Shown: positions 32,424 through 46,172, counted from the first letter of the stretch. The stretch is DNA of 60,000 bases from Hydractinia symbiolongicarpus (GCF_029227915.1 NC_079889.1:1924001-1984000); one strand, 5' to 3'. Notes: generated by a model not told the origin, from the letters alone. Made by a program: numbers and translations.

Positions 32424-34331
32424 TCAGATTTTTTCAAAAGAACTTGAATAACTTCGTACATAAAAAAGTATTTCTAAAACCAAGAACACTATTGGTATCA
32501 TATTTTTTGTCAGCAAATGTTCTTGCCATTAACAGCTTTCGTTATAAAAGCCTTTAATTCTTGCCATGTTTATAAACTTATTTGTTTTTTCTTTTTCAAT
32601 GAATTTTATCCTCTCTTTATAGGTTTTTTGAAAAAATTTTAAGCACGAAATATTTTTGCAATCCATGGCACGATTTCGCTATTTTACGAAAAATGTCGGG
32701 AAATCTCTATAATAATAGCCGTATTTTGTCTATTCAAAAGGGTTACCGATATTCCTTTGATCTTTCCGCGAATTTTTAGAAACTAGGGGGTTGTTTAATT
32801 GGAAATCTTATGATTTATCAAAATAAATTACAGAAATTAATTTATTTCCTTTAATTTAATTAATAAACCTCTAATTTAAAAAACAAATTAAGTGATTAAA
32901 ATGAATGCATTATTTTAATACGCCATTTTTAATAATAATTACCCCCGTGACCTCAATCGCCTTTTTCAATCAGGAGCTACAGAAAACAAATGGGACATTT
33001 TACTGATAGTTTTACTGACTTTGTTTTGACCGCTCGCACACAACACACTAATCAAACGCTTGATTCTCTTTGTAAAACCAATCCAAGACTTTCGCGGCCT
33101 GGACAAACGAAGAAACATGAGGACCGAAACATGATGGCTATTTCAGTTTTTAAAGTAATGCTGGTCAGTGCTGTTTGTAAATCTGTTTCACCTTTTTGTC
33201 TTTTATAAGCTTTTTATTTTCGTAACATTGGTTTTTTGTATGTTCTAAAGTGTTAAGATAAATATATTGTCACGTTTTTTTAGCTACGTACAGATTTTAC
33301 ACGCACCAGTTTTAGGATTTTTGGCTAGGAACGAATATTCTGTTAGCTAATAGCCTTACTTTTTACTAATTTTGTTTGGTATAGGAGGTTTTTCTCCAAC
33401 CCAACATTTATTTTTATGTCGAGGATTAGCTAGCTCATATATTTACCTAAAAAGTGAGAGTATAAAAATTCAGTTTGGCTATCAATATCGCAATATTCTC
33501 AGCAATAAATCTTATGCCAAATGCAGTTTCGCTAAGTAGCTACATCTTTAATTATTTTCCTTAAAACTTTTTTTGCAAATAAAATAGCTGAGCAATTGCT
33601 TTAGCTGGAGGGGTAACCACAGGCTGTTTCCTGTGTTGTCATTTTAACCGAAGTTGATAAAGTTTTTTTTGAGAAGGGTACTGTTCAAGTCTGTTTAACT
33701 GTACTAAGCGGTCAGCTCAGTGTTAACAATAGTCTGTTTTTTTGAAAAGGCTGTTACGCTTATGCGGGTCAGCCCACTGTGACAATTAATTTAAACTTTC
33801 TTGGGAATCACACCTGTATGAATGTCTAACAATGTTTACCTCGACTAACCGCTTGCTTAGCCCTGTGCAAGAAGTGAAGGACTGTTTCTTGTGTTTTTAT
33901 TTAAATAGAGTCTGTAAGAAAGTTTTTTTCAAAAGGGTATTATCCCTATACACCTGTGTAACACCATTTAACTGTACTAAGCGTTCAGTCCGGTGTCACG
34001 ATAAATTTTTTAACTTTTACAAAAACTTATTCCGCAAAATAAAATAATATTGACCGATTGTTTTTGCTATGACGGAGTCACAACGGTAGTAAACTGTGTT
34101 TTTATTTCAGCCTTTGTTGCGGGAAAGTTATTTTTTTTAAAAATATGTTACAGTCGCAACACTACAATGGTGTATGCGCTTCACTTGATTAACAACATAC
34201 TGCATAACCGTATTTAAGTGCTCCACCTCACAGGGTTGCACAGTGTGCGGTTCTTATTAAGCGCTCCTCAAGGCGTTCAACAACAGTTACTTGTGGCTTA
34301 ACCCGGTGGCTCGATGCCGGGTTTCCCAGCT
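32424..34331. other. Intergenic region with a degenerate ~272-bp duplication
   Basis: No gene supported. Around 33620-33760 and 33880-34010 a segment is repeated in diverged form: CTGTTTCcTGTGTT..., AAAAGGGTA..., then TAACTGTACTAAGCG at about 33697 and 33969. Open frames here have no recognisable features. Confidence 0.45.
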
Positions 34332-34475
34332 TCTATATTATAATACTTGTATACGTCTGTCCGTCTGTCTGTCACGCAAAATGGTAGCTTAGCTGCGCAA
34401 GTAGCGAGACGCACGCAATATGCGGTATAACAAGGACGGGCGAACCCGTGGGTGTTTCCACGGGCTATTGATTAG
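34332..34475 (+). mobile_element. Non-autonomous Helitron, copy 2
   Basis: Starts TCTATATTATAATACTTGTA and ends with the hairpin CCCGTGG GTGTT TCCACGGG, then CTATTGATTAG. It has the same ends as copy 1, with only a few GTCT/GTCC units. It is 144 bp, flanked by T on both sides. The terminal CTAG of copy 1 is TTAG here. Confidence 0.72.
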
Positions 34476-35512
34476 TTCTCCTTCATATCCTGAAAGAGTT
34501 GTTTGCAAAATGAGTGGGAACCCTGAACGTGAAGCCCGTGATAATGCAGCTAATAAATCGAACGAACGTGCTGGAAGGAAAGATAAAACAGATCTTATAC
34601 CAAACTGCAAGGTCGCACAGAAGGGAACACTTTTGACAAAATTAAAACCAATTTGATTTACAATTCTGACGGTGGGAAGAAATTTAAAAACTTTAAATTC
34701 ATTTTTGAAAGTTGCTACGGTAAACGTGTTGAGAAAATGAGAGCGTGGTTTTTACTCACTTTCGGTATTATGTCGAAATAAATAATATAATATCAAGGAT
34801 GACAGAAGCCATTTAGCAAACCATCGACTCTTAATGACCAGCGGCAAAAAACGTGTTTTTCAGAATTATGATGACGTTTTTATCATTAACAATTGTTTTT
34901 TATGCTAGACTTTATTTTTGGTCAGTTGCAACAACCTGGCTTAAGCAATTCAAAAGTTATGTGAGGTGGCTCCCGGTTATTCGACAGCAAAAAAGATAAG
35001 AATAGATAGGATTAACCCTATTCATGGCATGGATCGGGAAGGTAAAGATGCCTTACCTGGCATACTTTCGTTAACAACAAAAAGGTCAACCCAACGACCT
35101 TGAAACTTCCCTTAGTTTAGTTTTTTTTTCAAAAATAAAATTTTAAGCAGGTGGCATACCACGTCCCTTTTCAAAAGGACTATGCCATATTATTAGAATT
35201 TCTATCAATATTAGCAATTTTCTTCATCAAAGTTCTTTATTTGAGGTCCGTACGGCACGTTACAAATAGTTCAAGCCTTTAAACCCCTATCTTCAAACAT
35301 TTATTTACGTTCGTTTTTTAGGTTTTTGTAGGCGTGGTGCCCAGTGAAATTATCTATCTTCATCCAAAAGAATTAAAATACCTTCTTAGCATGAATAGGG
35401 TTGAAAGAGATTGAATTTCGACTGCATGGTATTTATGTGATAAAAATAGGTTGCCCTTCTGCATTAATCACATTCCCTTAAAACAAGTTTGTTGGGTGAC
35501 TATGTGTAAATA
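34476..35512. other. Non-coding stretch with one small open frame
   Basis: At 34510-34656 a short frame starts with an A at -3 and reads MSGNPEREARDNAANKSNER, AGRKDKTDLIPN and CKVAQKGTLLTKLKPI. It is hydrophilic and coding-like but unrecognised and directly downstream of the Helitron end. The rest shows nothing. Confidence 0.35.
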
Positions 35513-36229
35513 CAGTGGACTCTCTATAACTCGAACCCCTATAACTCGAATCTCTCCTTAACTCGAACGATTTCGCTGGCACGGTGTGAATTTCCTAATA
35601 AACTCTCATAAAAAACTCTCTATTACTCGAGCCCCTGTAACTCGAATCTCTCCTTAACTCGAACGTTTGTTTTGGTCTCTTTGGGTATTTCCTCTCTATA
35701 CCTTGGACGTCGCAACATGTATCTAGAACTTTATACGTAAATAGAGTCTTAACTGATTCGAATGTTTCATATCTACATGTGTGAGGGGTCTTAAATGATT
35801 CAAATGTCTTTCGAACAAAACGTAAAGCAGAAAACAAGTCTTGCAAAATAAAATACAAGCTGTTAAAGGAGTTGAAGAAAAGAACTGCTCCAAAAGATGT
35901 TGATGCCCGATTCGGTGTACCTAGCAGTACAAGAAAGCTAACTCTATTTTTGGATTTCTTTTCTTCCCAAGAATAAATCGTTGAGATAAAATATTTTGTA
36001 CTTTTTATTTTTTCAGTCCGTTTTTAGCCTACAAGGTCGAGATTCTATCCTGTACAAAGAAAATTTTCGTCCCCATTTCATATAAGGGAGAAAAATCACG
36101 CTCAATTGGCCATTTATACAAAATCTATACAAAAACTTGGAAAAACTACCAACTCTCTATTACCCGAACCTGTCTATAACTGGAACGGTTTCTGATTCGA
36201 CGTGGCTGTTCGATTTATAGAGAGGTCAA
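35513..36229. mobile_element. pogo/Tigger element remnant with a helix-turn-helix piece
   Basis: TA then CAGTGGACTCTCTATAACTC at the left, with further CTATAACTCGAA and CTCCTTAACTCGAAC repeats. The right end (about 36211-36229, CGATTTATAGAGAGGTC) is a decayed inverted copy. On the plus strand around 35855-35950 a frame reads KYKLLKELKKRTAPKDVDAR then FGVPSSTRKL, a typical CENP-B/psq-type HTH of pogo transposases. The rest of the transposase is missing, so the element is dead. Confidence 0.7.
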
Positions 36230-36714
36230 GTTCGAAATACATTACTTATTACGGCGCCAGTATAGAATTCTGTGTCTACAAATTTTTATTCAATTCTCAG
36301 AATACAAAAACATTAAAATATGTACATTTATTGATATGGAAAATTTAGTCAAAGGATCATTAAAAAAAACGTATGATGTAACTGCATACATTTTGTTTTT
36401 TTTTGGCGGGGGGATCCTTATCAGTCATTTGACATTATTTTCAAAATTCCGAGGTTAGCTGTTATAAAAGTGCCTATAGCCTCAGCCGTATGTTCTTTTA
36501 AACAAATACGTATATTGCTTTAAGGCCATCCAAGTGTCTAAAATCTAAATCTTAGTATAAAAATCGTCTTTTCAAGCATGTGGACTATCTTTTGATATGG
36601 TCTTCTGATATTATACCTTTTATCAACAATTTAACGTGGAATTATACCGTTACCATCGTCACCTAATCCACCATCAACATCAATACTGGAGGTGGAAGGA
36701 CGTTTTAGTCGTTA

Positions 36715-39700
36715 TTATATGCTTGGTCGACTTGGATTATATATACTTGATGATTTCGAATGACCAAAAAACGAATCTTCATTAATATGAGACACACTGG
36801 TATTCGAATTTGTGCGTCGCATGTCAAGTTTTGTCGAGTGCAGCACAATAGAAGAAGTAGCTCGCTTTCGCGCGTGAGTTGAACCACTGTATAAAATGCG
36901 AATCTAAAAAAGCAGTTCAAATATTATTTCACTTTCCTCCAAACCCCTCAAAATGTTTGATTTTAGGTAAAACTCTTATTTCAAAGTCAAAGAAGATATT
37001 TTAGATTAGTCATTAGCCAGTCAAACATCTACGGGAATTCACCCGTCCCAGCAAAGTCGATAAAAATATATCGCATTTGTTGTTATTGGTAGCCATGCAT
37101 GTTTTAGCATGTCCCGGTTTTTCGCCGAGAGACAACGGCTGTTATTACAGAGGTAATGTTATGGTATTACTTATAAACATTTTGAAAATTTGCTCGATCT
37201 ATCTAAATTGAACTCATGAGTTAATTTCTAAGGTACGATGATGCTTTAGTGTTATGTTACTGTCATGTCTCTAGCTTGTAATTCCATCTGAAAGCTAAAC
37301 AATACACACCTTAGGCAAGAAGATTAACATCAAGGTGACAGTTGTTGACAGGCATATGGCTATCGTCACCAAAATGAAACCAGTTTCAAAATGACTTGTC
37401 TGGTAAAGACCAATGGCACCAATAGCTCCAATTGTTGCAACAACAGACACATTGTAGATGGACATACCTGTATAATGCAATGTGAATAGGTTACATTCTT
37501 GAAAACTTTGTGACAGGTGATGCACATAATCTGTAGTAGTTGTTGTATCAAAATACAACGATAGATATAAATGATGTTATAATTAACTTAAGGGACAGTT
37601 TTTGGAAACTACTACCATTAGTCAGTAAAAATACACTAGGTTGGTCACCTGCCATATTTTTTTATTTATGGTGTTAACCAGTCATGTTTTGACAGACAAT
37701 TTAAAGAAAAAGAAGAGCATTTGTTACATTTAAAATAGTTAATAAAGCATTGAAGCGGATACGACATTTAAAAGAATTATAATCTGAAAGAATAAATAAT
37801 AAAAGGTTCCATTAGCGCACCTATCATTTTAGAGTCGTTCAGAACTGCGACTTTCACATGTCTCGTTTCCCAAGCCAAAAATAATCCAAACAGTAACAAT
37901 AGTCCTTTGTAACCGAACATCACAATGGTGAAATGAAGTTGATACTCGCAGTTACATTTGTAAAAAATATATTCTTGACTGACATCTCCAACCAACTACA
38001 ATAAAAATATATATCATATTTGAAAGCTTCTGTTTAAGCTGTCGTAAAAGAATCTAGCTAAATATACTCTAAAGAATCTACATAAATTGCCTGCTTCCAT
38101 TTCAAGACTGCAAGACTTGACGAAAGAGATGAGCAATATAAAATGCATTTGGAAACTCAAATCTTTAGTTGCGTATGTTTAGATAAGATAATTAGAAAAA
38201 GTGGACAAATACAGAATTTTAAAATTAGGTTCTAATGGAAAAAATAAATGAATAAATTTACCTCTGTTGATCGATGTTCGTAAACCAGTTTAAAAGGTGA
38301 AACTGTGATCCATACGATGAAGAGAGAAACATCGACAAGCAAAAGAACAAGGATAGTTCCATACAAATGATGGTCTTGGATTCTCTAAACAGCAATGTTT
38401 TCATAAAAGTTATATGCTGGGTGTGTTAGTATTAATGTGTAGCACAATTCACAATATGCACAATAATATAAGAAGACAGTATGCATTGAGATTATAGATT
38501 ACGAAAAAAATGAATAAATATATGTATCTTCAATTTGAAATAATCATTGCAACTGTTGAGTCGACAATGGTAAATTAAAAAATTGACTCAAATTATTTGT
38601 GTATGTGTAGCTTAGATTTGAAATACTTATCAGGGCATTGCAATTTTATGTTTCTTTTGGTTTTTTTGATTTAAAAAACTTTCTTTTGAAAAATGTTTTT
38701 GGAGGAAAAATTCAAACGTTTTATATTATATGCAGGGCATGGCAACACTTGTTATTACAGAGATATAGAGATTTAACATTGTTGCTTTTTTATGGATTTT
38801 TGCCTTTTTATCACAAATGCAAATGACAACTAGATTTATGTCCTTTGTATAATAGTCATTCTAAAATGTTTTTTAAATGCCAACTTACCACTCGATGCAT
38901 TGATTTGACAGCTGTGAAGATTTTATAGATTCTCCACGTCTTACTGAACAAACAGCCAAACGATAGCGTGAAGCCAATGGAAAGCAACAGAATAACGGCC
39001 TGCAAGATTGTAAAGTTGTTGATAGGAGATTTTGAAGGTGTATCGTTTAAAAAAAGATCCAAATGTGCATCAATTTTCGCGGATTGAAGAAAATTCTTTT
39101 TTTTTCGTTCATTTTTGCGAATTTCCTTAACTTCGGAAAAAATTACGAAAGGATGCTTATTGGATTTTCTTAAATTTGTAAAATTTGATACGTCAAAGAT
39201 AATAAGACGGCGACGGAAAATGTTTTTTGTGATGATGGTTAATGAGAAGTCACAAATCTTATAGTTGACTTTGAAATTGCAATACAACTTACATTGCAAG
39301 CATATTTAACTTTATTCAAGCTAATGAATTGTGAATCGAGACCATACACAATAACAGAAGTATAACAGACAATGCATCCAGTGATGATTCCATTGTTGAT
39401 GTTGGGGGATGACATCTTGATCAGTCTAAACATATATATTTGTTTATTTCGTTTGATTTAGCTCTCACACTACTCACACGCATATATATTATCCTATGAA
39501 ACTTCCATAACAACAAGATTGTACTCTGACAATTGTTGAGGTAAAGGTATTTGTGACGCATATACATACATTCTCCTGTACAATTTACAAAATCCCGACA
39601 ATAGTGAAACATACTCAATCAAAATAAACATTATTGATGCTTAAAAATACGTTTGTCAACAAAAACAGAACGGGGTGGTATGAGGATCTAAACTTTTGAC

Positions 39701-42700
39701 AATCCTAAGTCTTCAATTCGACATGGATTCATTTTGCCATCTCTATGCAATGACGAAGCGTAGATGGAATGCAAGTTATATCAGGAAAATAATAATCCTA
39801 ATCTGAAAACGGATTATATACATGGCAATTCAAAGATGAGCAATGTTTTTAGATTCATTGATTTATATCTGGGAAATTGATGCACTGAAATAATACTGTA
39901 TAACAATGATACGATGAAGAACTTACTTTTCATGACGATATCGTATGTTGACATAAAGGAAAAACATTGACATCAAAATTCCAATGATGGCAAGCGACCA
40001 CAAAACTGAAGTTAACAATATACCATAAGTCTCCGTAATCATGACCGTCTTAACGCCATCTCTAGGGACCAGGTTATCTATGAAAAGGGATGTGATGGCT
40101 GATGTTATACAGTAGGATCGTGTTATAGTATGCTGAAGCTATATTGCATACCTTAGTGATACGAATTTTAGCGTAAATATGTTTGTTGGTGTGTAAAATT
40201 TAGTAGAGAACATACGCACAGAGCGTGGACGATAGATGCTTCTTGCACTTAGCGAAAAATTCAGTCAATTAATAGGAAGTCTTAACAAACGCCTCCTTAA
40301 TACTGCCGTTCCTAACAAAAGTCTCTGTAACACAACTTTAAATGTTGCTACTTGTAGATAGATGTCATCTACAGTCTATCTAGAATTAAGTCTCCAGATG
40401 GACGCCATTTTTAGCAGGTAAGGTTCTTTTTATCACTCAAAAACGAATTCCATTTATAACCAAGAATAAAGCACTTCAAAAGTTACTAAACTTCACGATA
40501 TCTTCGACGCACAACGTAAAAACAAACTGCAGGTTAAAAAATGACTCACCTTGAAATAAATGAGTTCCGTCTATATGAAAAGTAACGTTTTCTATAGAGA
40601 GATAGTGATGTTTGTTGAATGTTATGTTATCATTGAGCATGCTATAAATTGCAACCTCCACATTTGTGTCTAAAGTATATTGAAAATCTTAATAAAGAAA
40701 CAAACTAAAGTAATCACTTTATATAAGTGAGTTGTGGTCAAGGGGTGGCGGGTTAGTGTTATATCTACGAATTCTATTTTATAGTTAGAGGGAGGCAGTT
40801 ATGCACAGCTAAGCTACCATTTTGTATGACAGCCAGACAGACGGACATACGTATACGGGTCGCTCGTCTTTTATATATCACATTTCGTGTTTCCGTTACG
40901 TGACGCGGTGACCCTTTTGAACAGACAGAATACGGCTATTATTAAAGAGATAAACAATTTTTAGGCTGGGAACAAATTCCAATATACTTGATTGGGGAAA
41001 CTATTAGGTTTAGCATTCACATACACAAAATCAATAATGGCGGAAATAGTTGCGAAAATGTCACTTACACCTGGTGTTTTTGGCGAACACTTTGAATTGC
41101 GTGACAACAATATCAGAAAGTCGTTCTTCTGTCTTTTTATCAAATCTAATAGGTCCCTAAAATGGCATTGGTTACACTCACTAAACAAAACTCCGTGATA
41201 ATTCATATACATCTGTGTAAGAAGGAGAAACTCTGATACAACTTACTGATAGGCCAGTTATGTTTGCGTTTAACATTGCTTTTACTAATTTTTCTGCTCG
41301 TTCACGTGTGTACTGTGGCACAACTCCTGTCGCATTTAAACCTACGACAACAAAATTATCATCATGAAAAGACTTAGACTCGATCACAGATTGGAGAGAA
41401 AATTGTGATAACGAGTAATTGTGGGATTGCTGTTCCAACGTGTGATTTTATAGCAGTAATGTCATTAAGCGAAAGTGATGACCGCTCATCGTCTATGTAA
41501 ATACGTGATCCATAATTAGACGGTCAAAGAACATGTGCTAACGATAGATAATTACTACCATTTGTTCTAGATTAAATTACGAAAAAAATTGCCCGGCATG
41601 GAAAGCGGAGGAAGTGTAGTGCCTTGTAATGATAAGGTTTCAGGTTTGAGTCTCTCAATCCGGAGCACTGTCTGTCAAAGTAGTGTTGTCAGTCCATATT
41701 GACCACTAACCGGTTTGTGTGGCAGGAAAGTTACAGTGAAAGGTAAGGAATAGCCAGCCGTTAAAAAGGAATCCCCAAAGACGTTTCTTACCCATGTAAT
41801 GGGAGCGAAATTTCACTTTGGTTTGCTGGTGTTGAAGTGGGAAAAAATCGCTTGGATAAACAATATAATACTGTACTTTACTTTAACACCAGAAAACCCA
41901 ATTGAAAGGTTTGCTTATTTTACTTACCTTCATATGGCAATGTCTTGTTCAAACCAACAGCCATTAAATACACTGCATCGAATGCTAACGTTCCAAATTT
42001 ACTGCACCCTGGTGTCAACATGTTCATTTGCAAATAGCCCGCGATTGGTGTCTATAAGAATGAAAGAAAGTTCATTTAAATTAAGAAAAAACCTTTGCAT
42101 AGGACTAGCTTATGTACCAGTAGGATTTCAGTTTCGTTCAGTTTTGTTGCATAGGACTAGCTTATGTACCAGTAGGATTTCAGTTTCGTTCAGTTTTGTT
42201 GTGTAGGATTAGCTTATGTACCAGTAGGATTTCAGTTTCGTTTAATTTTGTTGTATAAGACTAGCTTATGTGCTAGTAGGATTTCAGTTTCGTACAGTTT
42301 TGTTGTATAGGACTAGCTTATGTACCAGTAGGATTTCGGTTTCGTTCAGTTTTGTTGCATAGGACTAGCTTATGTACTAGTAAGATTTCAGTTTCGTTCA
42401 GTTTTGTTGTATAGGACTAGCTTATGTACCAGTAGGATTTCGGTTTCGTTTAGTTTTGTTGTATAGGACTAGCTTATGTGCCAGTAGGATTTCAGTTTCG
42501 TTTAGTTTTGTTGTGTAGGATTAGCTTATGTACCAGTAGGATTTCAGTTTCGTTTAATTTTGTTGTATAAGACTAGCTTATGTACCAGTAGGATTTCGGT
42601 TTCGTTTAGTTTTGTTGTATAGGACTAGGTTATGTGCCAGTAGGATTTCAGTTTCGTTCAGTTTTGTTGTGTAGGATTAGCTTATGTACCAGTAGGATTT

Positions 42701-45700
42701 CAGTTTCGTTTAATTTTGTTGTATAGGACTAGCTTATGTACCAGTAGGATTTCGGTTTCGTTTAGTTTTGTTGTATAGGACTAGATTATGTGCCAGTAGG
42801 ATTTCAGTTTCGTTCAGTTTTGTTGTGTAGGATTAGCTTATGTACCAGTAGGATTTCAGTTTCGTTTAATTTTGTTGTATAAGACTAGCTTATGTACCAG
42901 TAGGATTTCAATTTCATGTTGTTCGGTTATAAAAAGCGTGTGTATTTATAAAGGTATTTTTGAAGCCCTGATTAAGCGGGAACAAAGTCACATAACATAA
43001 AAAAGCAGTAGTGAGGGCCATCGAACACGGAACTATAAACTGGATAAAATTAACTTTTAGACGACTGATCACGTTTATCTAGTCAAAGATCGGGAGAGAA
43101 CCGCCACAGAATACCGCCCACGGAATATCGCCCACAGAAATTTGCCCTAACTTTTAAGGATACCAATTATAAACCATTTCAGACATTTCCTTAGCCACCA
43201 ATTGCAACTTAAATTTTCGTAATTATATAATTATATATAATTATAATTATATTCTGGCCCCAAAAAAGGATCTTTTCATACAATTGGATTCCAAAGGTTA
43301 ATAGGATTTATGCATCTGCTTTATACTTTATAAACCAAAGAAAGTAAAACACAGACTGCATTCAAAAAGAATCCTACCAAGCCAGATGTTGTAACTTCAT
43401 TCTTCGACCATAAATATGAACGATCAAAGGAAATATAATTATGAGCAGCAGCCAAAGCCTCTTCTTTAGTACAATTATATTCATGATAGTCCGTTTCTTC
43501 GAAAGATCTGCGAGGAACACCGTATCCTAACACCCATTGATATTTTGATCCGTACATTCCTCTCTTGTAGGCCTAGATTAAAAAAATATTGATCTTAAAT
43601 GCGTGCAAAAATCTTAGTTAAGAATGGTCTGGTAATGGGTCATTGTTCTTGGAAAAAAAATTGTAAGTTTGTGCTTACTCTAAAACAGAAGTGGTTAATT
43701 TAAAAATCGATAAAAAGTTGAAACAATGGAAATTTTTTAACCCATGCTCTCATCAAAAGAATCTAAAGATTATTAAAACACGATACATATCCCAGCACTT
43801 TTCTTTACTAAACACGACTCGATTTTTAACAAAACTAAGATTAACTTTAAACGTCTTGCCAAATCAAAATTATACTAAATTTTCTCTCCTGAATGTAGTT
43901 CAATAGGCTGACAACTATGCATGAGTTGGGGCAAAGTGAGGTGTACAGAAAATACAGTGGGAAAAACAATGCTTTCCCTACCCTGATAATATAAGTAATC
44001 ATTCACTATGAGTGAATAAACCTTCTTACCTCGCAGAACACCCTTCGTATTCTAAATTGTCCAACAAAAGCAATAATGATTCGTGCGTCGACATCCTAAA
44101 AAGAACATAATTGTCATTGCTTTGTATTTATCTGATTTTATATTTCTAATTTATAATTTAAAAAAATAGTGTTGTGTACCTGCAGTTCATCAAACATTTT
44201 CAGTATGGATTTGGGGTCTGCGTCAAAACTTAGTTGCTTTACTACTGTGACATTTGCACGCGATAATATCCGCGTTAGGTCTTCTACTGTCTATAAAAGA
44301 GAATTTTTTAAAATATGTTAGGTAGTGAAATTCGCAAAACTGGGAAAAATAGCATTTCCAACAAACTCGTCTATCTAGAGCTTGCATTTAGAATAAAGCG
44401 TCTTATTCGCCCAAACTTTGTGGTTAAATCTTGTAACTACCCTATTTCATTGTTCGAAATTTTTACATTCTCAGGCTTTTTTTAGCCTATGTTAGTCTTA
44501 CGGGACGATTATCGATATTCAGTTGGGACGAAGTTGACGTGAATAAGTCGCGAAATTTTTTTACAAAACATTAAACTTTGCTATGAACATGCGCGAAAAT
44601 TAATTTCCTTGAAATTCTGAAGAACAAAAGAATCGAAATTTCTGACAAATCAATTTATTGTTGCTACTAATTTTCGCCACAGAATAAAATATTCTATTAC
44701 GTAGGGATATTGAGCATGTCGTTGATAAATAATGTGTCTGTTATTATGTAGCCGAAAATTTAATTTTTTGATATTAATATTCAATAACGGAAAGGTCCAA
44801 AAAATATTTTAGTTGGCTCTTATTTTCATCACATCCTCAAAATTTTATGTATAAGCAAAATTTTATGTCTAAGCCTAAATATACACACGCCCTTGTGTAC
44901 GCCCATTTTAACGTGGGCGTCAGGATTAGTATTGCACAACAAATAATTTCCAAAGCTTATATTTAGAGCTTAAAATTAAGTTACGTTAATACGCCTAAAA
45001 GAACGCTCTTTCTTACGTTTATACTCAGCAGTGATGTTTCGTCATAAACCACAGCGACTCTCTTCCATTTAAAATGGCGCATCAACCTCTCCTTCCCAGC
45101 TGTAAAATAACGTAAAACGGGGGATGTTCGAAGAACGTAGGGGAACGTTTTTTCATCTTCTTCCAGGCGCCCGAACTCGTCGTTGGCTGCATAACTCACC
45201 TGGAGAGAAGAATGAAAATAAAAACTTCTATTAATGAAAAAATAACCACAACGGTGAAGAGCTGTGTGACGAAATACTTACAGTAGGTAAGTTGTGTATT
45301 GTTGTCGCTTTGCCAATAGCTTCCACTTTTACGCTATATGCAGGTCCAATCATCCCATGGAAAAACCGAGTCTTGTCTCGAATGAATTGATAGAAATACA
45401 CTAGCGCATTCCCAGGATGAATTGGCTAAAGCATTAAAAAGAAAAATAAGATTAATTTAACAACTTTTCGTATGCTATTTTTGTGTTTTTAAAAAAATTT
45501 AATTTTTTTGGTTAGCAATATATAAGAATTGATTTTGATGGAGGATGCCATATGAATGACCGATAAAAAATTTCTTGGGAGGCCGTGTCGCCCTAGGTCG
45601 CCAAAGTTTTATTATCATTTAAGTGTACTTCTATTTTTTTACAATTTTTAATTTTTATTTGCTTTGCAATTGAATTTTGTAAAGTATTTTTATTATTTTT

Positions 45701-45948
45701 CTTGAATAATTATCCAATCAATATCACATATTCACCTTTCGCACGACCGTTTCTATTTCATAGTTTTTCAGAATCGTGTCATCTTTGTTTATCTGAGCAA
45801 CAGAGGTAGTAATGGCAGTGTAAAAACAAAATCGATCTGTAGTTCCAGTCTTTGGGATTTGTACAGCAAGTAACAATTTTTCTTTCGCATGAACGCTGGT
45901 TGTTGACAAGATGGGTAGAAGCAAGAATGTGAGATGGAAAACTTGCAT
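36715..45948 (-). CDS. GABA-B-receptor-like class C GPCR, 17 coding exons
   Basis: Exons (minus): 45948-45736, 45425-45282, 45199-45017, 44290-44180, 44095-44030, 43572-43378, 42051-41928, 41341-41247, 41212-41182, 40669-40550, 40077-39927, 39425-39293, 38999-38889, 38384-38262, 37995-37821, 37467-37310, 36903-36715. All phases agree; the sum is 2322 nt (773 residues). Signal peptide about 1-21, Venus-flytrap domain to about 440 ([70 protein letters not shown]), then seven helices. Family marks: [10 protein letters not shown] (loop 1), [76 protein letters not shown]. No sushi domains, and a short Ser-rich tail with no obvious coiled coil. The usual GABA-contacting serines appear replaced (GPAYS, SYAAND), so the ligand may differ; this is by eye. 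Exon 9 is only 31 nt and is the least certain. Confidence 0.9.
40802..40858 (-). mobile_element. Helitron family fragment, copy 3
   Basis: Read on the minus strand, GTATACGTATGTCCGTCTGT, then CTGGCTGTCATACAAAATGG and TAGCTTAGCTGTGCATAAC match the middle of copies 1 and 2. Both the TC start and the hairpin/CTAG end are missing. It lies in the intron of the receptor gene between exons 10 and 11. Confidence 0.55.
42097..42910 (+). repeat. 52-bp minisatellite with trimeric higher-order structure
   Basis: Sixteen tandem units of exactly 52 bp, no insertions or deletions by eye; the CCAGTAGGATTT core recurs at 42119 + 52n up to 42899. The unit contains GTATAGGACTAGCTTATGTA, CCAGTAGGATTTC and AGTTTCGTTCAGTTTTGTT. 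Variant marks (GTGTAGGATTAG, AATTTTG; CGGTTTCG; TATGTGCC) recur every third unit in units 9-16, a 156-bp higher-order repeat. It lies in the receptor intron between exons 6 and 7. Confidence 0.93.
43104..43146 (+). repeat. Three 14-bp tandem units
   Basis: ACAGAATACCGCCC, ACGGAATATCGCCC and ACAGAAATTTGCCC follow one another in the same receptor intron as the 52-bp array. Confidence 0.65.
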
Positions 45949-46107
45949 TTTTGATGACCGAATATTTCAAGTTTGCTCTAAAAAAAATTAACATAGTAAC
46001 AGAGACGGCTGTTTCATTAATTATATTAAAACCATAACTCCTAGAAATGGAATATGTTCCTGCAAAAAACTCCTGAATAGTTGCAAAAATAGTAAAAATA
46101 CCAGGAA

Positions 46108-46172
46108 AACCGACAACAACACCGTCAACAACACCGTCAACAACACCGTTAACAAAACCGTCAACAACACCG
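46108..46172 (+). repeat. 12-bp minisatellite (ACCGTCAACAAC)n
   Basis: About five imperfect units (ACCGTCAACAAC, with ACCGTTAACAAA and ACCGACAGC variants) about 160 bp upstream of the receptor start codon, so near its promoter. It explains the Leu/Thr/Val-repeat open frame on the minus strand. Confidence 0.8.

Noticed and set aside
40961-41212. 83-residue frame next to receptor exon 9
   Set aside because: Only the first 31 nt fit the receptor; an A|GTGAGT donor ends the exon and the rest is intron read-through.
41181-41438. Reading receptor exon 8 as the whole open frame up to 41438
   Set aside because: No acceptor of the right phase at the left of that frame; starting at 41341 after gtcgtag fits the phase of exon 7 exactly.
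41594-41680. tRNA-like sequence with GGTTTGAGTCTC
   Set aside because: B box degenerate and no cloverleaf; at most an old SINE fragment in a receptor intron.
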